This document shows positions 1 through 6,926 of a DNA stretch of 17,915 bases, in pieces (within the stretch, counting starts at the first letter, position 1; the number at the start of each line of letters is the position of its first letter). The position numbers and the translations under genes are program-made. The notes under the pieces were generated by a model that did not search any database, was not told the origin of the DNA, and was given only the letters and a program-made list of their open reading frames with translations. Source of the stretch: an uncultured Acidimicrobiales bacterium (GTDB taxonomy: Bacteria; Actinomycetota; Acidimicrobiia; Acidimicrobiales; UBA10347). The stretch covers positions 1-17,915 of the forward strand of contig CALDGN010000396.1 of NCBI GenBank assembly GCA_937942965.1, written 5' to 3'.

Positions 1-939
1 GACGGCATTGCGGCACTCTCTCGTGCGATCCGCCGTACCCGCGCCGGCCTCAAGGACCCCAAGCGTCCGAGCGGCTCGTTCATCTTCCTCGGCCCGTCGG
101 GCGTTGGTAAGACCGAGCTGGCCAAGACGCTGGCCGAGTTCCTGTTCGGCGACGAATCGTCCCTCATCAGCCTCGACATGTCCGAGTACATGGAGAAGCA
201 CACCGTCAGCCGCCTGGTGGGTTCGCCCCCCGGCTACGTCGGCTACGACGAGGGTGGCCAGCTCACCGAAGCCGTGCGCCGCAAGCCGTTCTCGGTGGTG
301 CTGTTCGACGAAGTCGAAAAGGCTCACCCTGACGTGTTCAACACGCTGCTGCAGATCCTCGAAGAGGGTCGCCTGACCGACTCACAGGGTCGTTCGGTCG
401 ACTTCCGCAACACCGTGCTGATCATGACCTCGAACCTCGGTACCCGGGATCTCCGCAAGGCGAACCTCGGCTTCACCAAGTCCGACGAGGCCATGAGCTA
501 CGAGCGCATGAAGGACAAGGTCAACGACGCACTCAAGGACCACTTCCGTCCTGAGTTCCTGAACCGCATCGACGAAACGATCGTGTTCCACGAGCCGACG
601 CTTGGCGAGATCACCCAGATCGTCGATCTCATGATCAAGCGTGTCCGCAACCAGCTCGAGTCCCAGGGCATGGGCCTTGAACTCACCGACGGTGCCAAGA
701 CGCTGCTGGCCGAACGCGGCTACGACCCAACGCTCGGTGCACGTCCATTGCGTCGTGCGATCCAGCGCATGGTCGAAGATCCGCTGTCCGAGAAGCTCCT
801 GTACAAGGAGTTCCGTGCCGGTCAGATGATCATCGTCGACATCGAAGAGGATCCTGAGCGCCCCGGCGAAAAGCAGATCGTCTTCTCGAGCGTTGAGGGC
901 TTCGAACCTCCGGTCGAAGAGATGGCTGCCGTCGAGTAG
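1..939 (+). CDS. clpC: ATP-dependent Clp protease ATP-binding subunit ClpC, C-terminal part (5' end outside window)
   Basis: This is the last 312 codons of a Clp/Hsp100 unfoldase that feeds proteins to ClpP; the N-domain and first AAA+ module lie before the window. The second AAA+ module is intact. It shows Walker A GPSGVGKT (nt 91-114), the pore segment GSPPGYVGYDEGG, Walker B VVLFDEVEKAH (about nt 295-327), sensor 1 IMTSNLG, an FRPEFLNRIDE arginine-finger region and sensor 2 GARPLRRAIQR (about nt 736-768). An LGF tripeptide at nt 466-474 fits the ClpP-docking loop, which ClpC has and ClpB lacks. The sequence closely resembles actinobacterial ClpC1. A strong terminator follows the stop, so the gene is transcriptionally separate from the nitrite reductase genes. 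I am sure of the family; ClpC rather than ClpB or ClpA rests on the docking loop and overall similarity. Confidence 0.96.
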   Translation, partial: DGIAALSRAIRRTRAGLKDPKRPSGSFIFLGPSGVGKTELAKTLAEFLFGDESSLISLDMSEYMEKHTVSRLVGSPPGYVGYDEGGQLTEAVRRKPFSVVLFDEVEKAHPDVFNTLLQILEEGRLTDSQGRSVDFRNTVLIMTSNLGTRDLRKANLGFTKSDEAMSYERMKDKVNDALKDHFRPEFLNRIDETIVFHEPTLGEITQIVDLMIKRVRNQLESQGMGLELTDGAKTLLAERGYDPTLGARPLRRAIQRMVEDPLSEKLLYKEFRAGQMIIVDIEEDPERPGEKQIVFSSVEGFEPPVEEMAAVE

Positions 940-965
940 CACTCGTTCGCTTCGAACATTCGCCG

Positions 966-1008
966 ATCCCCGCCTCCTCGATCCCGAGGGGCGGGGATTC
1001 GTCGTTTT
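966..1008 (+). terminator. Intrinsic terminator of clpC
   Basis: A hairpin begins 27 nt after the clpC stop. ATCCCCGCC (966-974) pairs with GGCGGGGAT (990-998), and inside it CCTCG (976-980) pairs with CGAGG (985-989) around an ATCC loop; only T975 is bulged. It is followed by TCGTCGTTTT (999-1008), a short U-rich tail. The 14 paired bases and the T-run make a convincing Rho-independent terminator. Confidence 0.88.
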
Positions 1009-1026
1009 CGGCGCACACCCTGTCCC

Positions 1027-1055
1027 GCACAGTGACGCGCATCGGTTGTGAGGTG
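1027..1055 (+). promoter_or_regulatory. 29-bp block upstream of nirB, shared with the nrtA promoter (candidate NnaR operator)
   Basis: This block matches 5295-5323 at 24 of 29 positions with no gap. Identity is complete in the first ten bases (GCACAGTGAC) and the last eight (GTGAGGTG), while the middle varies. The two conserved ends are centred about 20 bp apart, roughly two helical turns, as expected for a protein contacting one face of the DNA. It begins 123 bp before the nirB start. Since nirB and nrtA begin the two nitrate units and nnaR lies between them, NnaR is the most likely binder; that assignment is inference. Confidence 0.6.
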
Positions 1056-1089
1056 CTGATCGGGGCCTGACGGCCGCAGTGCAGATGCG

Positions 1090-1127
1090 GGCACCTGATC
1101 GTCATGCGTCGTGCACGCAGCCGACAC
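1090..1127 (+). promoter_or_regulatory. Candidate GlnR-type operator upstream of nirB
   Basis: Four 5-mers lie at exact 11-bp period: GGCAC (1090), GTCAT (1101), TGCAC (1112) and GACAC (1123), separated by 6-bp spacers. This is the geometry of the actinobacterial GlnR box (gTnAC-n6-GaAAC, repeated). The match to consensus is partial and weaker than at nrtA. The array sits exactly 63 bp after the start of the 29-bp block, the same offset as at nrtA. Its centre is 41.5 bp before the nirB ATG, a position that would suit a class II activator if nirB is leaderless. Confidence 0.45.
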
Positions 1128-1149
1128 ATCGACTTGGTTGCCTAGGTTT

Positions 1150-3720
1150 ATGCTCGAAACCGAACCGCGCGACGCGCCGGAGCCCGAATCGCAACCTCAT
1201 GTGGTCGTGGTGGGCAACGGCATGGTGGGTCAGCGATTTGTCGACGATCTCGTCGCGGTCGACGCGGACTGGAAGATCACCGTCATCGGTGAGGAACCCG
1301 TCGCTGCGTATGACCGGGTTGCACTGTCGAGCTATTTCGACGGTGTGAGTCTCGACGAGCTGACGCTTACGCCCGCGGCCGACATGATCGACAACGGCGT
1401 CGATCTTCGGCTCGGCGTCGCCGTCGAATCGCTCTCGTGCGCTGACCAACAGGTCACGCTGTCAGATGGCTCGGTGGTTGGCTACGACCATCTGGTACTC
1501 GCCACGGGATCCGATCCGTTCGTTCCGCCGATCGACGGGGCAGATCTCGACGGATGCTTCGTGTACCGCACGATTGCGGATCTCGATGCGATCCGGGCAT
1601 GGGCGGAGCGCCCCGATGTCGAACAGGGCATCGTCGTCGGCGGCGGTTTGCTCGGTCTCGAGGCCGCGAACGCACTGCGCAATCTCGGCCTGGAGACGAC
1701 GGTGATCGAGATGGCGGATCGGCTGATGCCGCAGCAACTCGATGCACCCGCGTCCGCGATGCTCGGGCGCTGGGTGAACGCCCTCGGGGTCGAGACCGAA
1801 GTCGGATTTGCGACGAGCCGCATCGTCGGCGACGCCGGCGTTCGTTCGCTCGAAGGCGCGGACGGCCAGGTACTTCCCGCGCACATCGTTGTGTTCTCGG
1901 CCGGTATCCGGCCTCGTCACCAACTCGCCGCCGAGGCTGGACTCACGATTGGTGAGCGCGGGGGAGTGGTCGTTGACGATCGCTGCCGGACTTCGGATCC
2001 TGCGATCTCCGCCATCGGCGAGGTCGCGTGCCATGCGGGTCGCGTGCACGGACTGGTCGCTCCGGGGTACGCCATGGCCCGCTGCGTGGTCGATCAGCTC
2101 GCCGGGTCCGGTGCGGAGCAGTTCGCTCCTACCGAGACGGCCACCAAGCTGAAACTGCTCGGCGTCGACGTCGCCACCTTTGGCGTACCGGTAAGCGAGA
2201 GCGTCGAGCGAGTGGAATTCACTGACCCGGCGGAACGTATCCACCGTCGGGTCACCGTCACCGACGGGCACATCTCGGGGGGTGTGTTCGTCGGTGACAT
2301 CTCGAACTTCGACGTGCTGGCCGCACTGGTCGGAACACCGGCTGAAGACGTTGCGCTCGCCAGCTTGGTCGTTCCCGCCGGATTGGCCGGACCCGTGTCG
2401 GTGGACATCCCCGACTCGGCGCTCCTGTGCTCCTGCAACAACGTGGATCGGGGCACCGTCCGAGCGGCGGTCCAAGATGGCCAGCACACGCCAAGCGAGC
2501 TGACGGCATGCACGAACGCCGGCACAGGCTGCGGCGGGTGCGTGCCGGACCTGGTGTCACTGCTCCGCAACGAGCTGGACCGCCTGGGCATCGTCGCTGA
2601 CCGGTCGCTGTGCCCGCACTTCGCGTACAGCCGACAAGAGCTATTCGACCTCATCCGCTTCCATCGCCACCAACGTTGGTCTGCCGTCCTGCGTGCCCAC
2701 GGCACCGGCCGAGGCTGCGAAGTCTGTCGACCAGCTGTCGCCTCGATCCTCGCTTCGCTCGGGAACGGGTACATCCTCGACGGCGACCAAGGCGCCCTGC
2801 AGGACACCAACGACCATGCGCTCGCGAACATGCAGCGCAACGGCACGTACTCGGTCGTGCCTCGGGTGCCAGGCGGTGAAATCACGCCAGGGCAGCTGAT
2901 CGCGCTCGGCGAGATCGCCGAAGAGTTCGATCTGTACACCAAGATCACGGGCGGCCAACGCATCGATCTCTTTGGTGCGCAATTGCATGAGCTGCCCGAG
3001 ATCTGGTCCCGCGTTATCGACGCCGGCCTCGAGTCCGGGCATGCGTACGGCAAAGCGCTGCGCACCGTCAAGAGCTGCGTCGGCGACACCTGGTGTCGCT
3101 ACGGCGTGCAGGATTCGGTGACGATGGCGATCGACGTCGAGCGGCGGTACCGAGGTCTGCGAGCTCCGCACAAGCTCAAAGGTGGTGTCTCCGGCTGCAC
3201 CCGAGAGTGCGCCGAGGCCCAAAGCAAGGACTTCGGACTGATCGCAACCGAGGCCGGTTGGAACCTCTATGTGGCCGGCAACGGTGGACGCACACCTCGC
3301 CACGCCGATCTCTTCGCTGCCGACCTGTCGGCCGCCGACGCGATCCGCTATCTCGACCGGTTCCTCATGTTCTACATCCGGACCGCAGACAAGCTGCAGC
3401 GGACCGCGGGCTGGTTCCAGGAACTCGAAGGCGGCATGGAGTACCTGCGGGAGGTCATCGTCGACGACGTGCTCGGGATCGCCGATGAACTCGATGCCGA
3501 CATGGAGCGCCACGTCGAGACGTACCAATGCGAGTGGACCGAGACGCTGGATGATCCGGCGCGGATGGCCCGCTTCGTCGAGTTCGTCAACGCACCTGAC
3601 GAGCACTCGACGCCGGTATGGATCAGCGAGCGAGGCCAACGTGTGCCGGCGCCTCCGATCTCCCCGCCTGCGGCGGGGCTTGCGCCGGCCCTCGCTTCTG
3701 CGGGATCAGCGCTCCGATGA
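1150..3720 (+). CDS. nirB: Assimilatory nitrite reductase [NAD(P)H], large subunit
   Basis: This cytoplasmic enzyme reduces nitrite to ammonium with electrons passing from NAD(P)H through FAD and [2Fe-2S] to [4Fe-4S]-siroheme. The 856-residue product has the family's usual order. There is an N-terminal FAD Rossmann motif GNGMVG (residues 22-27) and a NAD-binding motif GGGLLG (164-169). A BFD-type [2Fe-2S] domain has Cys427, 429, 454, 461 and 464 nearby. The siroheme/[4Fe-4S] ligands are CX5C (Cys643, Cys649) and CX3C (Cys683, Cys687). The length is close to E. coli NirB. I chose ATG 1150; GTG 1111 and GTG 1201 are in-frame alternatives, and none has a good Shine-Dalgarno, so the transcript may be leaderless. 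The Pro/Ala-rich C-terminal tail overlaps the nirD start by four bases (ATGA), which implies translational coupling. Confidence 0.95.
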   Translation: MLETEPRDAPEPESQPHVVVVGNGMVGQRFVDDLVAVDADWKITVIGEEPVAAYDRVALSSYFDGVSLDELTLTPAADMIDNGVDLRLGVAVESLSCADQQVTLSDGSVVGYDHLVLATGSDPFVPPIDGADLDGCFVYRTIADLDAIRAWAERPDVEQGIVVGGGLLGLEAANALRNLGLETTVIEMADRLMPQQLDAPASAMLGRWVNALGVETEVGFATSRIVGDAGVRSLEGADGQVLPAHIVVFSAGIRPRHQLAAEAGLTIGERGGVVVDDRCRTSDPAISAIGEVACHAGRVHGLVAPGYAMARCVVDQLAGSGAEQFAPTETATKLKLLGVDVATFGVPVSESVERVEFTDPAERIHRRVTVTDGHISGGVFVGDISNFDVLAALVGTPAEDVALASLVVPAGLAGPVSVDIPDSALLCSCNNVDRGTVRAAVQDGQHTPSELTACTNAGTGCGGCVPDLVSLLRNELDRLGIVADRSLCPHFAYSRQELFDLIRFHRHQRWSAVLRAHGTGRGCEVCRPAVASILASLGNGYILDGDQGALQDTNDHALANMQRNGTYSVVPRVPGGEITPGQLIALGEIAEEFDLYTKITGGQRIDLFGAQLHELPEIWSRVIDAGLESGHAYGKALRTVKSCVGDTWCRYGVQDSVTMAIDVERRYRGLRAPHKLKGGVSGCTRECAEAQSKDFGLIATEAGWNLYVAGNGGRTPRHADLFAADLSAADAIRYLDRFLMFYIRTADKLQRTAGWFQELEGGMEYLREVIVDDVLGIADELDADMERHVETYQCEWTETLDDPARMARFVEFVNAPDEHSTPVWISERGQRVPAPPISPPAAGLAPALASAGSALR

Positions 3721-4133
3721 CCGATGTGCTGCCCGCGGTGGCGACCGTCGACGTCGACAAGGAGAGCGAGTGGCTCGATGTGTGCGGCGTCGACGTCGTG
3801 ACGCCTGATCGAGGCGTGGCGGTACTCGTCCGCGGGACACCCGTCGCGATCTTTCGCCTCGCTGCCGTCGCTGGTGCGAGCGACGAGCAGTGGTTTGGTG
3901 TTGACCACATCGATCCGCATACGGGCGCACCTGTCATGGCCCGAGGCCTCGTCGGCTCGACGATCGTCGATGGCGTCGACGTGCCGACGATCGCGTCGCC
4001 GCTGCATAAGCAACGCTACGACCTGCGCACCGGGGTGGGCCTGGGCGACGAAACGACGGCGCTCCGCACCTGGACGGTCACGGTTTTCGACGGTCGAGTA
4101 CTCGTGGGCACATCGGAGATGTCACCGGCCTGA
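3717..4133 (+). CDS. nirD: Nitrite reductase small subunit NirD (Rieske-like fold)
   Basis: This 138-residue protein is the partner of NirB. It carries the NirD-type core WFGVDHIDPHTGAPVMARG, then PTIASPLHKQRYDLRTG and a LRTWTVTVFDGRVLV strand near the C-terminus. The family has a Rieske-like fold but normally lacks a complete set of cluster ligands; here I see one cysteine (in DVCGVD) and no CxH pair, so no [2Fe-2S] cluster is expected. The start overlaps the nirB stop as ATGA. The same frame stays open back to 3618, but that stretch lies inside the nirB siroheme-domain end and is not expected to be translated. It ends 36 bp before nnaR. Confidence 0.92.
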   Translation: MTDVLPAVATVDVDKESEWLDVCGVDVVTPDRGVAVLVRGTPVAIFRLAAVAGASDEQWFGVDHIDPHTGAPVMARGLVGSTIVDGVDVPTIASPLHKQRYDLRTGVGLGDETTALRTWTVTVFDGRVLVGTSEMSPA

Positions 4134-4169
4134 AATATTGGGGAAACGAGCGGGCGACACACTGCGGCG

Positions 4170-5279
4170 GTGAGCGAAGTGCTGCGCGGCTACACCATTG
4201 GTGTCACCGCAGATCGACGAAGTGAAGAGCAGATTGCGCTGCTTGAAGGCCGTGGCGCCGAATGCCTGCATGGCCCCACGATCCGCACGCATGCGCTGCT
4301 TGCGGAGGATTCGATCCATACCGCGACGATCGATGTCATCGCGAACCCGCCCGACGCCTTTGTGGCGCTGACCGGGATCGGCATCCGGGGCTGGTTCGAG
4401 GCGGCGGTCGCGTTCTCGCTTGGCACGGAACTTCAGGATGCACTTGCTGACGCGCGCACCTTCGTTCGGGGCCCCAAAGCCCATGGCGCCGCAACCACGG
4501 TCGGCCTCGAAGTCGAGTGGGTGGCACGATCGGCGACCGCCGATGAGGTCTTTGACCATGTGCTTTCGGTGCTCGAGCCGGGTGCGTCGATCGTCGTGCA
4601 GAATGATGGCGCGCCCGGCCAACCCTTGGTCGATCGGTTTGTCGAAGCGGGTTTCGAAGCCCGAGGTGTGGCGGTGTATCGCTGGTCGATGCCGATCGAC
4701 CTGGCGCCAGCCGAGGTTCTCGTTCGTTCCATCATCGAGCGGCGCACCGATGCCGTGACCTTCACCTCGGCTCCAGCCATCGATCACCTCCAAGCGGTCG
4801 CCTGCGATCTCGGCTTGGGTGATGCGATGGCGGCCGCGTTTGCGCAACAAGTCCTACCGGTGTGCGTCGGGCCCGTTACGGCCGCCCGAGCTGAAGCCGT
4901 CGGCTTTGGCGAACCCATGCAGCCAGTGCGCCCTCGGCTGGGCGCCATGGTGCAACAACTGACCGATGCACTGACCGCTCGCTCCCAACAGTTTGACCTC
5001 GCTGGACGCTCGGTGGAGCTCCGCGGCCGCCTCGTGAGCATCGACGGTTCGGAGCCCGTCCGACTGGCCGTGCGTGAACGGTCGGTGTTGTTGGCACTGC
5101 TCGATCGACCGGGCGTTGTCCGATCCAAAGACCAGCTGCTCGACACCGTCTGGGGAAGCCGCGACGTCGGCACGCACGTGGTCGAAGTCACCGTTGGTCG
5201 TCTCCGGCGACGCCTTGGCCCCGCAGGCGAAGGTATCGAAACCGTGATTCGCCGCGGCTACCGAGCCAGCGCCATCTAA
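4170..5279 (+). CDS. nnaR: NnaR-type nitrate/nitrite assimilation regulator: HemD-like domain fused to OmpR-type winged helix
   Basis: Residues about 7-260 form a uroporphyrinogen-III-synthase-like (HemD) domain that opens RGYTIGVTADRRSEEQ and GPTIRTH. The last 90 or so residues form a Trans_reg_C/OmpR-type winged helix: SVLLALLDRPGVVRSKDQLL, then VVEVTVGRLRRRLG and the C-terminal hairpin ETVIRRGYRAS. Proteins of this architecture (NnaR of Streptomyces and Mycobacterium smegmatis) are reported activators of nitrate/nitrite assimilation genes, acting with GlnR. The position between nirBD and nrt-nas fits that role. The GTG start at 4170 has no clear Shine-Dalgarno; it is chosen because the HemD homology begins immediately. 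Whether the domain still makes uroporphyrinogen III or only senses a ligand cannot be told from sequence. No terminator with a T-run follows. Confidence 0.88.
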   Translation: MSEVLRGYTIGVTADRRSEEQIALLEGRGAECLHGPTIRTHALLAEDSIHTATIDVIANPPDAFVALTGIGIRGWFEAAVAFSLGTELQDALADARTFVRGPKAHGAATTVGLEVEWVARSATADEVFDHVLSVLEPGASIVVQNDGAPGQPLVDRFVEAGFEARGVAVYRWSMPIDLAPAEVLVRSIIERRTDAVTFTSAPAIDHLQAVACDLGLGDAMAAAFAQQVLPVCVGPVTAARAEAVGFGEPMQPVRPRLGAMVQQLTDALTARSQQFDLAGRSVELRGRLVSIDGSEPVRLAVRERSVLLALLDRPGVVRSKDQLLDTVWGSRDVGTHVVEVTVGRLRRRLGPAGEGIETVIRRGYRASAI

Positions 5280-5294
5280 CACTGCACTACCAGC

Positions 5295-5323
5295 GCACAG
5301 TGACCTGCGTCGCTCGTGAGGTG
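5295..5323 (+). promoter_or_regulatory. 29-bp block upstream of nrtA, second copy (candidate NnaR operator)
   Basis: This is the second copy of the block at 1027-1055. The GCACAGTGAC and GTGAGGTG ends are identical, and five mismatches fall only in the middle. It begins 132 bp before the nrtA ATG. It lies just after the nnaR stop, so it could serve nrtA but not nnaR itself. I found no third copy in the window. Confidence 0.6.
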
Positions 5324-5342
5324 TCCGATCATCGAGCCCTAG

Positions 5343-5360
5343 CCCGGTTGCCTGACCGGG
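5343..5360 (+). repeat. Inverted repeat in the nnaR-nrtA gap
   Basis: CCCGGT (5343-5348) and ACCGGG (5355-5360) form a 6-bp stem around TGCCTG. No T-run follows, so it is a poor terminator for nnaR. Its right arm overlaps the first GlnR-like half-site (5358-5362), so it may be part of a regulatory surface or simply chance. Confidence 0.35.
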
Positions 5361-5395
5361 ACACAGCGTTCACCAGCAGGGGACAGTACCGAAAC
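5358..5395 (+). promoter_or_regulatory. Candidate GlnR-type operator upstream of nrtA
   Basis: Four 5-mers at exact 11-bp period all end in AC: GGGAC (5358), TTCAC (5369), GGGAC (5380) and GAAAC (5391). The last pair, GGGAC-n6-GAAAC, matches the GlnR a-b consensus gTnAC-n6-GaAAC at every specified base but one. Compared with the nirB copy, 14 of 20 half-site bases agree but only 4 of 18 spacer bases do, so conservation is concentrated in the half-sites. GlnR itself is not encoded in this window. Confidence 0.58.
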
Positions 5396-5405
5396 ATCGC
5401 ACCGA

Positions 5406-5418
5406 TCTACTGCCGTCA
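5406..5418 (+). promoter_or_regulatory. Possible -10 and transcription start for nrtA
   Basis: TCTACT (5406-5411) shares four of six bases with TATAAT, and A5418 lies at the normal distance for a start site. A start at 5418 would put the centre of the GlnR-like array at -41.5, the same as at nirB if nirB is leaderless. I see no recognisable -35, as expected for an activator-dependent promoter. This is tentative. Confidence 0.3.
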
Positions 5419-5426
5419 CCCAAGGA

Positions 5427-6923
5427 ATGAATGTGAGGGTGACCGTGAGCAACAACAACTTTGGTGCAAGCAACAATCTAGGTCGACGGGACGTGCTGTT
5501 CGGGCTCGGAGCCGTAGCCGCAGCTGGCTTGATCTCGAGCTGCGGAGGCAGCGACGCCGCGACGACCACCACAGCATCGCCGACCGCGACGGCCGGTACG
5601 GGCGCAGTGCCCGCCGCTGCCCCCGCCGGTGGCGCACTTGAGAAGGCCTCGCTGACGCTCGGCTTCATCAAGCTGACCGACATGGCGCCGCTCGCCATCG
5701 CCAAGGAGAACGGCTACTTCCTCGACGAAGGACTCAACGTCACGCTCGAGGCCCAGGCCAACTGGAAGGTCCTGCTCGACGGCGTCATCGATGGTCAGCT
5801 CGACGGTGCCCACATGCTTGCCGGCCAGCCACTTGCTGCGACGATCGGCTACGGAACCGAAGCACCGCTGATCGCGCCGTTGAGCCTCGACCTGAACGGC
5901 AACGGCATCACCGTGTCGAACGAGGTCTGGGACATCATCCGGCCCAACCTGCCCGAGAACGAAGACGGCAACCCCATCCACCCGATCTCGGCCGAGGTGC
6001 TGCGCCCGGTGATGGAGCAGTTCGCCAGCCAGGGCAAGCAGTTCAACATGGGCATGGTCTTTCCGGTCTCGACCCACAACTACGAGCTCCGCTACTGGCT
6101 CGCCGCCGGCGGGATCTCCCCCGGCTACTACACCGCCGGCGACGCGGTCGGCGAGGTTTCGGCTGAGGTGCCGCTCTCGGTCACGCCGCCGCCGCAAATG
6201 CCCGCAACGATGGAGGCCGGGACGATCGACGGCTACTGCGTCGGCGAGCCATGGAACCAGGCGGCCGTTGCCAAGGGCATCGGCGTGCCGATCGCCACCG
6301 ACCAGCACGTGCAGACGCTGAACCCGGAAAAGGTGTTCGGACTGCGCGAGGACTTCGCCACGACGAACCCGAACACGACCAAGGCGATGCTGCGGGCGAT
6401 CATCCGGGCTCAGCAGTGGCTCGACGAGAACGACAACGCCAACCGCGAAGCGGCGGTCGAGATCCTCGCCCAGCCGAACTATGTCGGTGCCGACTTCGAA
6501 GTCATCGCCGCATCGATGACCGGCGTATTCACGTTCGAACAGGGCGACACGCGACCCGCACCCGACTTCAACATCTTCTTCCGTGACTTCGCCGGCTACC
6601 CGTTCTACAGCGATGCGATCTGGTACCTGAGCCAGATGCGCCGGTGGGGCCAGATCGCCACCGATCAGACCGACGACTGGTTCGTCGAGACGGCCCAGTC
6701 GGTCTACCGGCCGGACCTGTACATGAACGCCGCGATGTCGCTTGTCGATGAGGGCGTCATCAAGGACTCGGATCTGCCCGACACCGACGGCTTCCGTGGT
6801 CCCCAGGATGACTTCATCGATGGGATCGTCTTCGACGGAAGCAAGCCCAACGAGTACCTCGAGTCGTTGCCGATCGGTCTCAAGGCCGGCCAGACGGTGT
6901 CGACCTCAGGCGTGGAGGGCTGA
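5427..6923 (+). CDS. nrtA: Nitrate ABC transporter, substrate-binding lipoprotein NrtA (Tat-type signal)
   Basis: This is the extracytoplasmic nitrate-binding component. The N-terminus has a twin-arginine motif (LGRRDVLFG, Arg20-Arg21), a hydrophobic run and a lipobox-like LISSC with Cys39, then a Thr/Ala/Pro-rich linker to about residue 68. So it is a Tat-exported lipoprotein. The mature part carries NrtA/NMT1-family features: GFIKLTDMAPLAIAKENGYF, GNGITVS, FPVSTHNYELRYWLA and MPATMEAGTIDGYCVGEPWN. The start is uncertain: ATG 5427 is the longest, but AAGGA at 5422-5426 is ideally spaced for GTG 5433, and AGGG suits GTG 5445; the signal is intact with each. nrtB follows after three bases. Sulfonate- or cyanate-type SBPs are the alternative, but the nas/nir context favours nitrate. 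Confidence 0.92.
   Translation: MNVRVTVSNNNFGASNNLGRRDVLFGLGAVAAAGLISSCGGSDAATTTTASPTATAGTGAVPAAAPAGGALEKASLTLGFIKLTDMAPLAIAKENGYFLDEGLNVTLEAQANWKVLLDGVIDGQLDGAHMLAGQPLAATIGYGTEAPLIAPLSLDLNGNGITVSNEVWDIIRPNLPENEDGNPIHPISAEVLRPVMEQFASQGKQFNMGMVFPVSTHNYELRYWLAAGGISPGYYTAGDAVGEVSAEVPLSVTPPPQMPATMEAGTIDGYCVGEPWNQAAVAKGIGVPIATDQHVQTLNPEKVFGLREDFATTNPNTTKAMLRAIIRAQQWLDENDNANREAAVEILAQPNYVGADFEVIAASMTGVFTFEQGDTRPAPDFNIFFRDFAGYPFYSDAIWYLSQMRRWGQIATDQTDDWFVETAQSVYRPDLYMNAAMSLVDEGVIKDSDLPDTDGFRGPQDDFIDGIVFDGSKPNEYLESLPIGLKAGQTVSTSGVEG
6914..6919 (+). promoter_or_regulatory. Shine-Dalgarno of nrtB
   Basis: GGAGGG lies inside the last codons of nrtA, seven bases before GTG 6927. It supports the GTG start of nrtB and coupled translation. 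Confidence 0.7.
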
Positions 6924-6926
6924 CCG

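Noticed and set aside
3618..3716. Upstream extension of nirD
   Set aside because: It lies within the end of nirB. ATG 3717 overlaps the nirB stop as ATGA and NirD similarity starts there.
4143..4158. GAAAC-n6-GCGAC before nnaR as a GlnR site
   Set aside because: The half-sites are in the b-a order with no flanking partners at 11-bp spacing, and the 29-bp block is absent. This is too weak to call.
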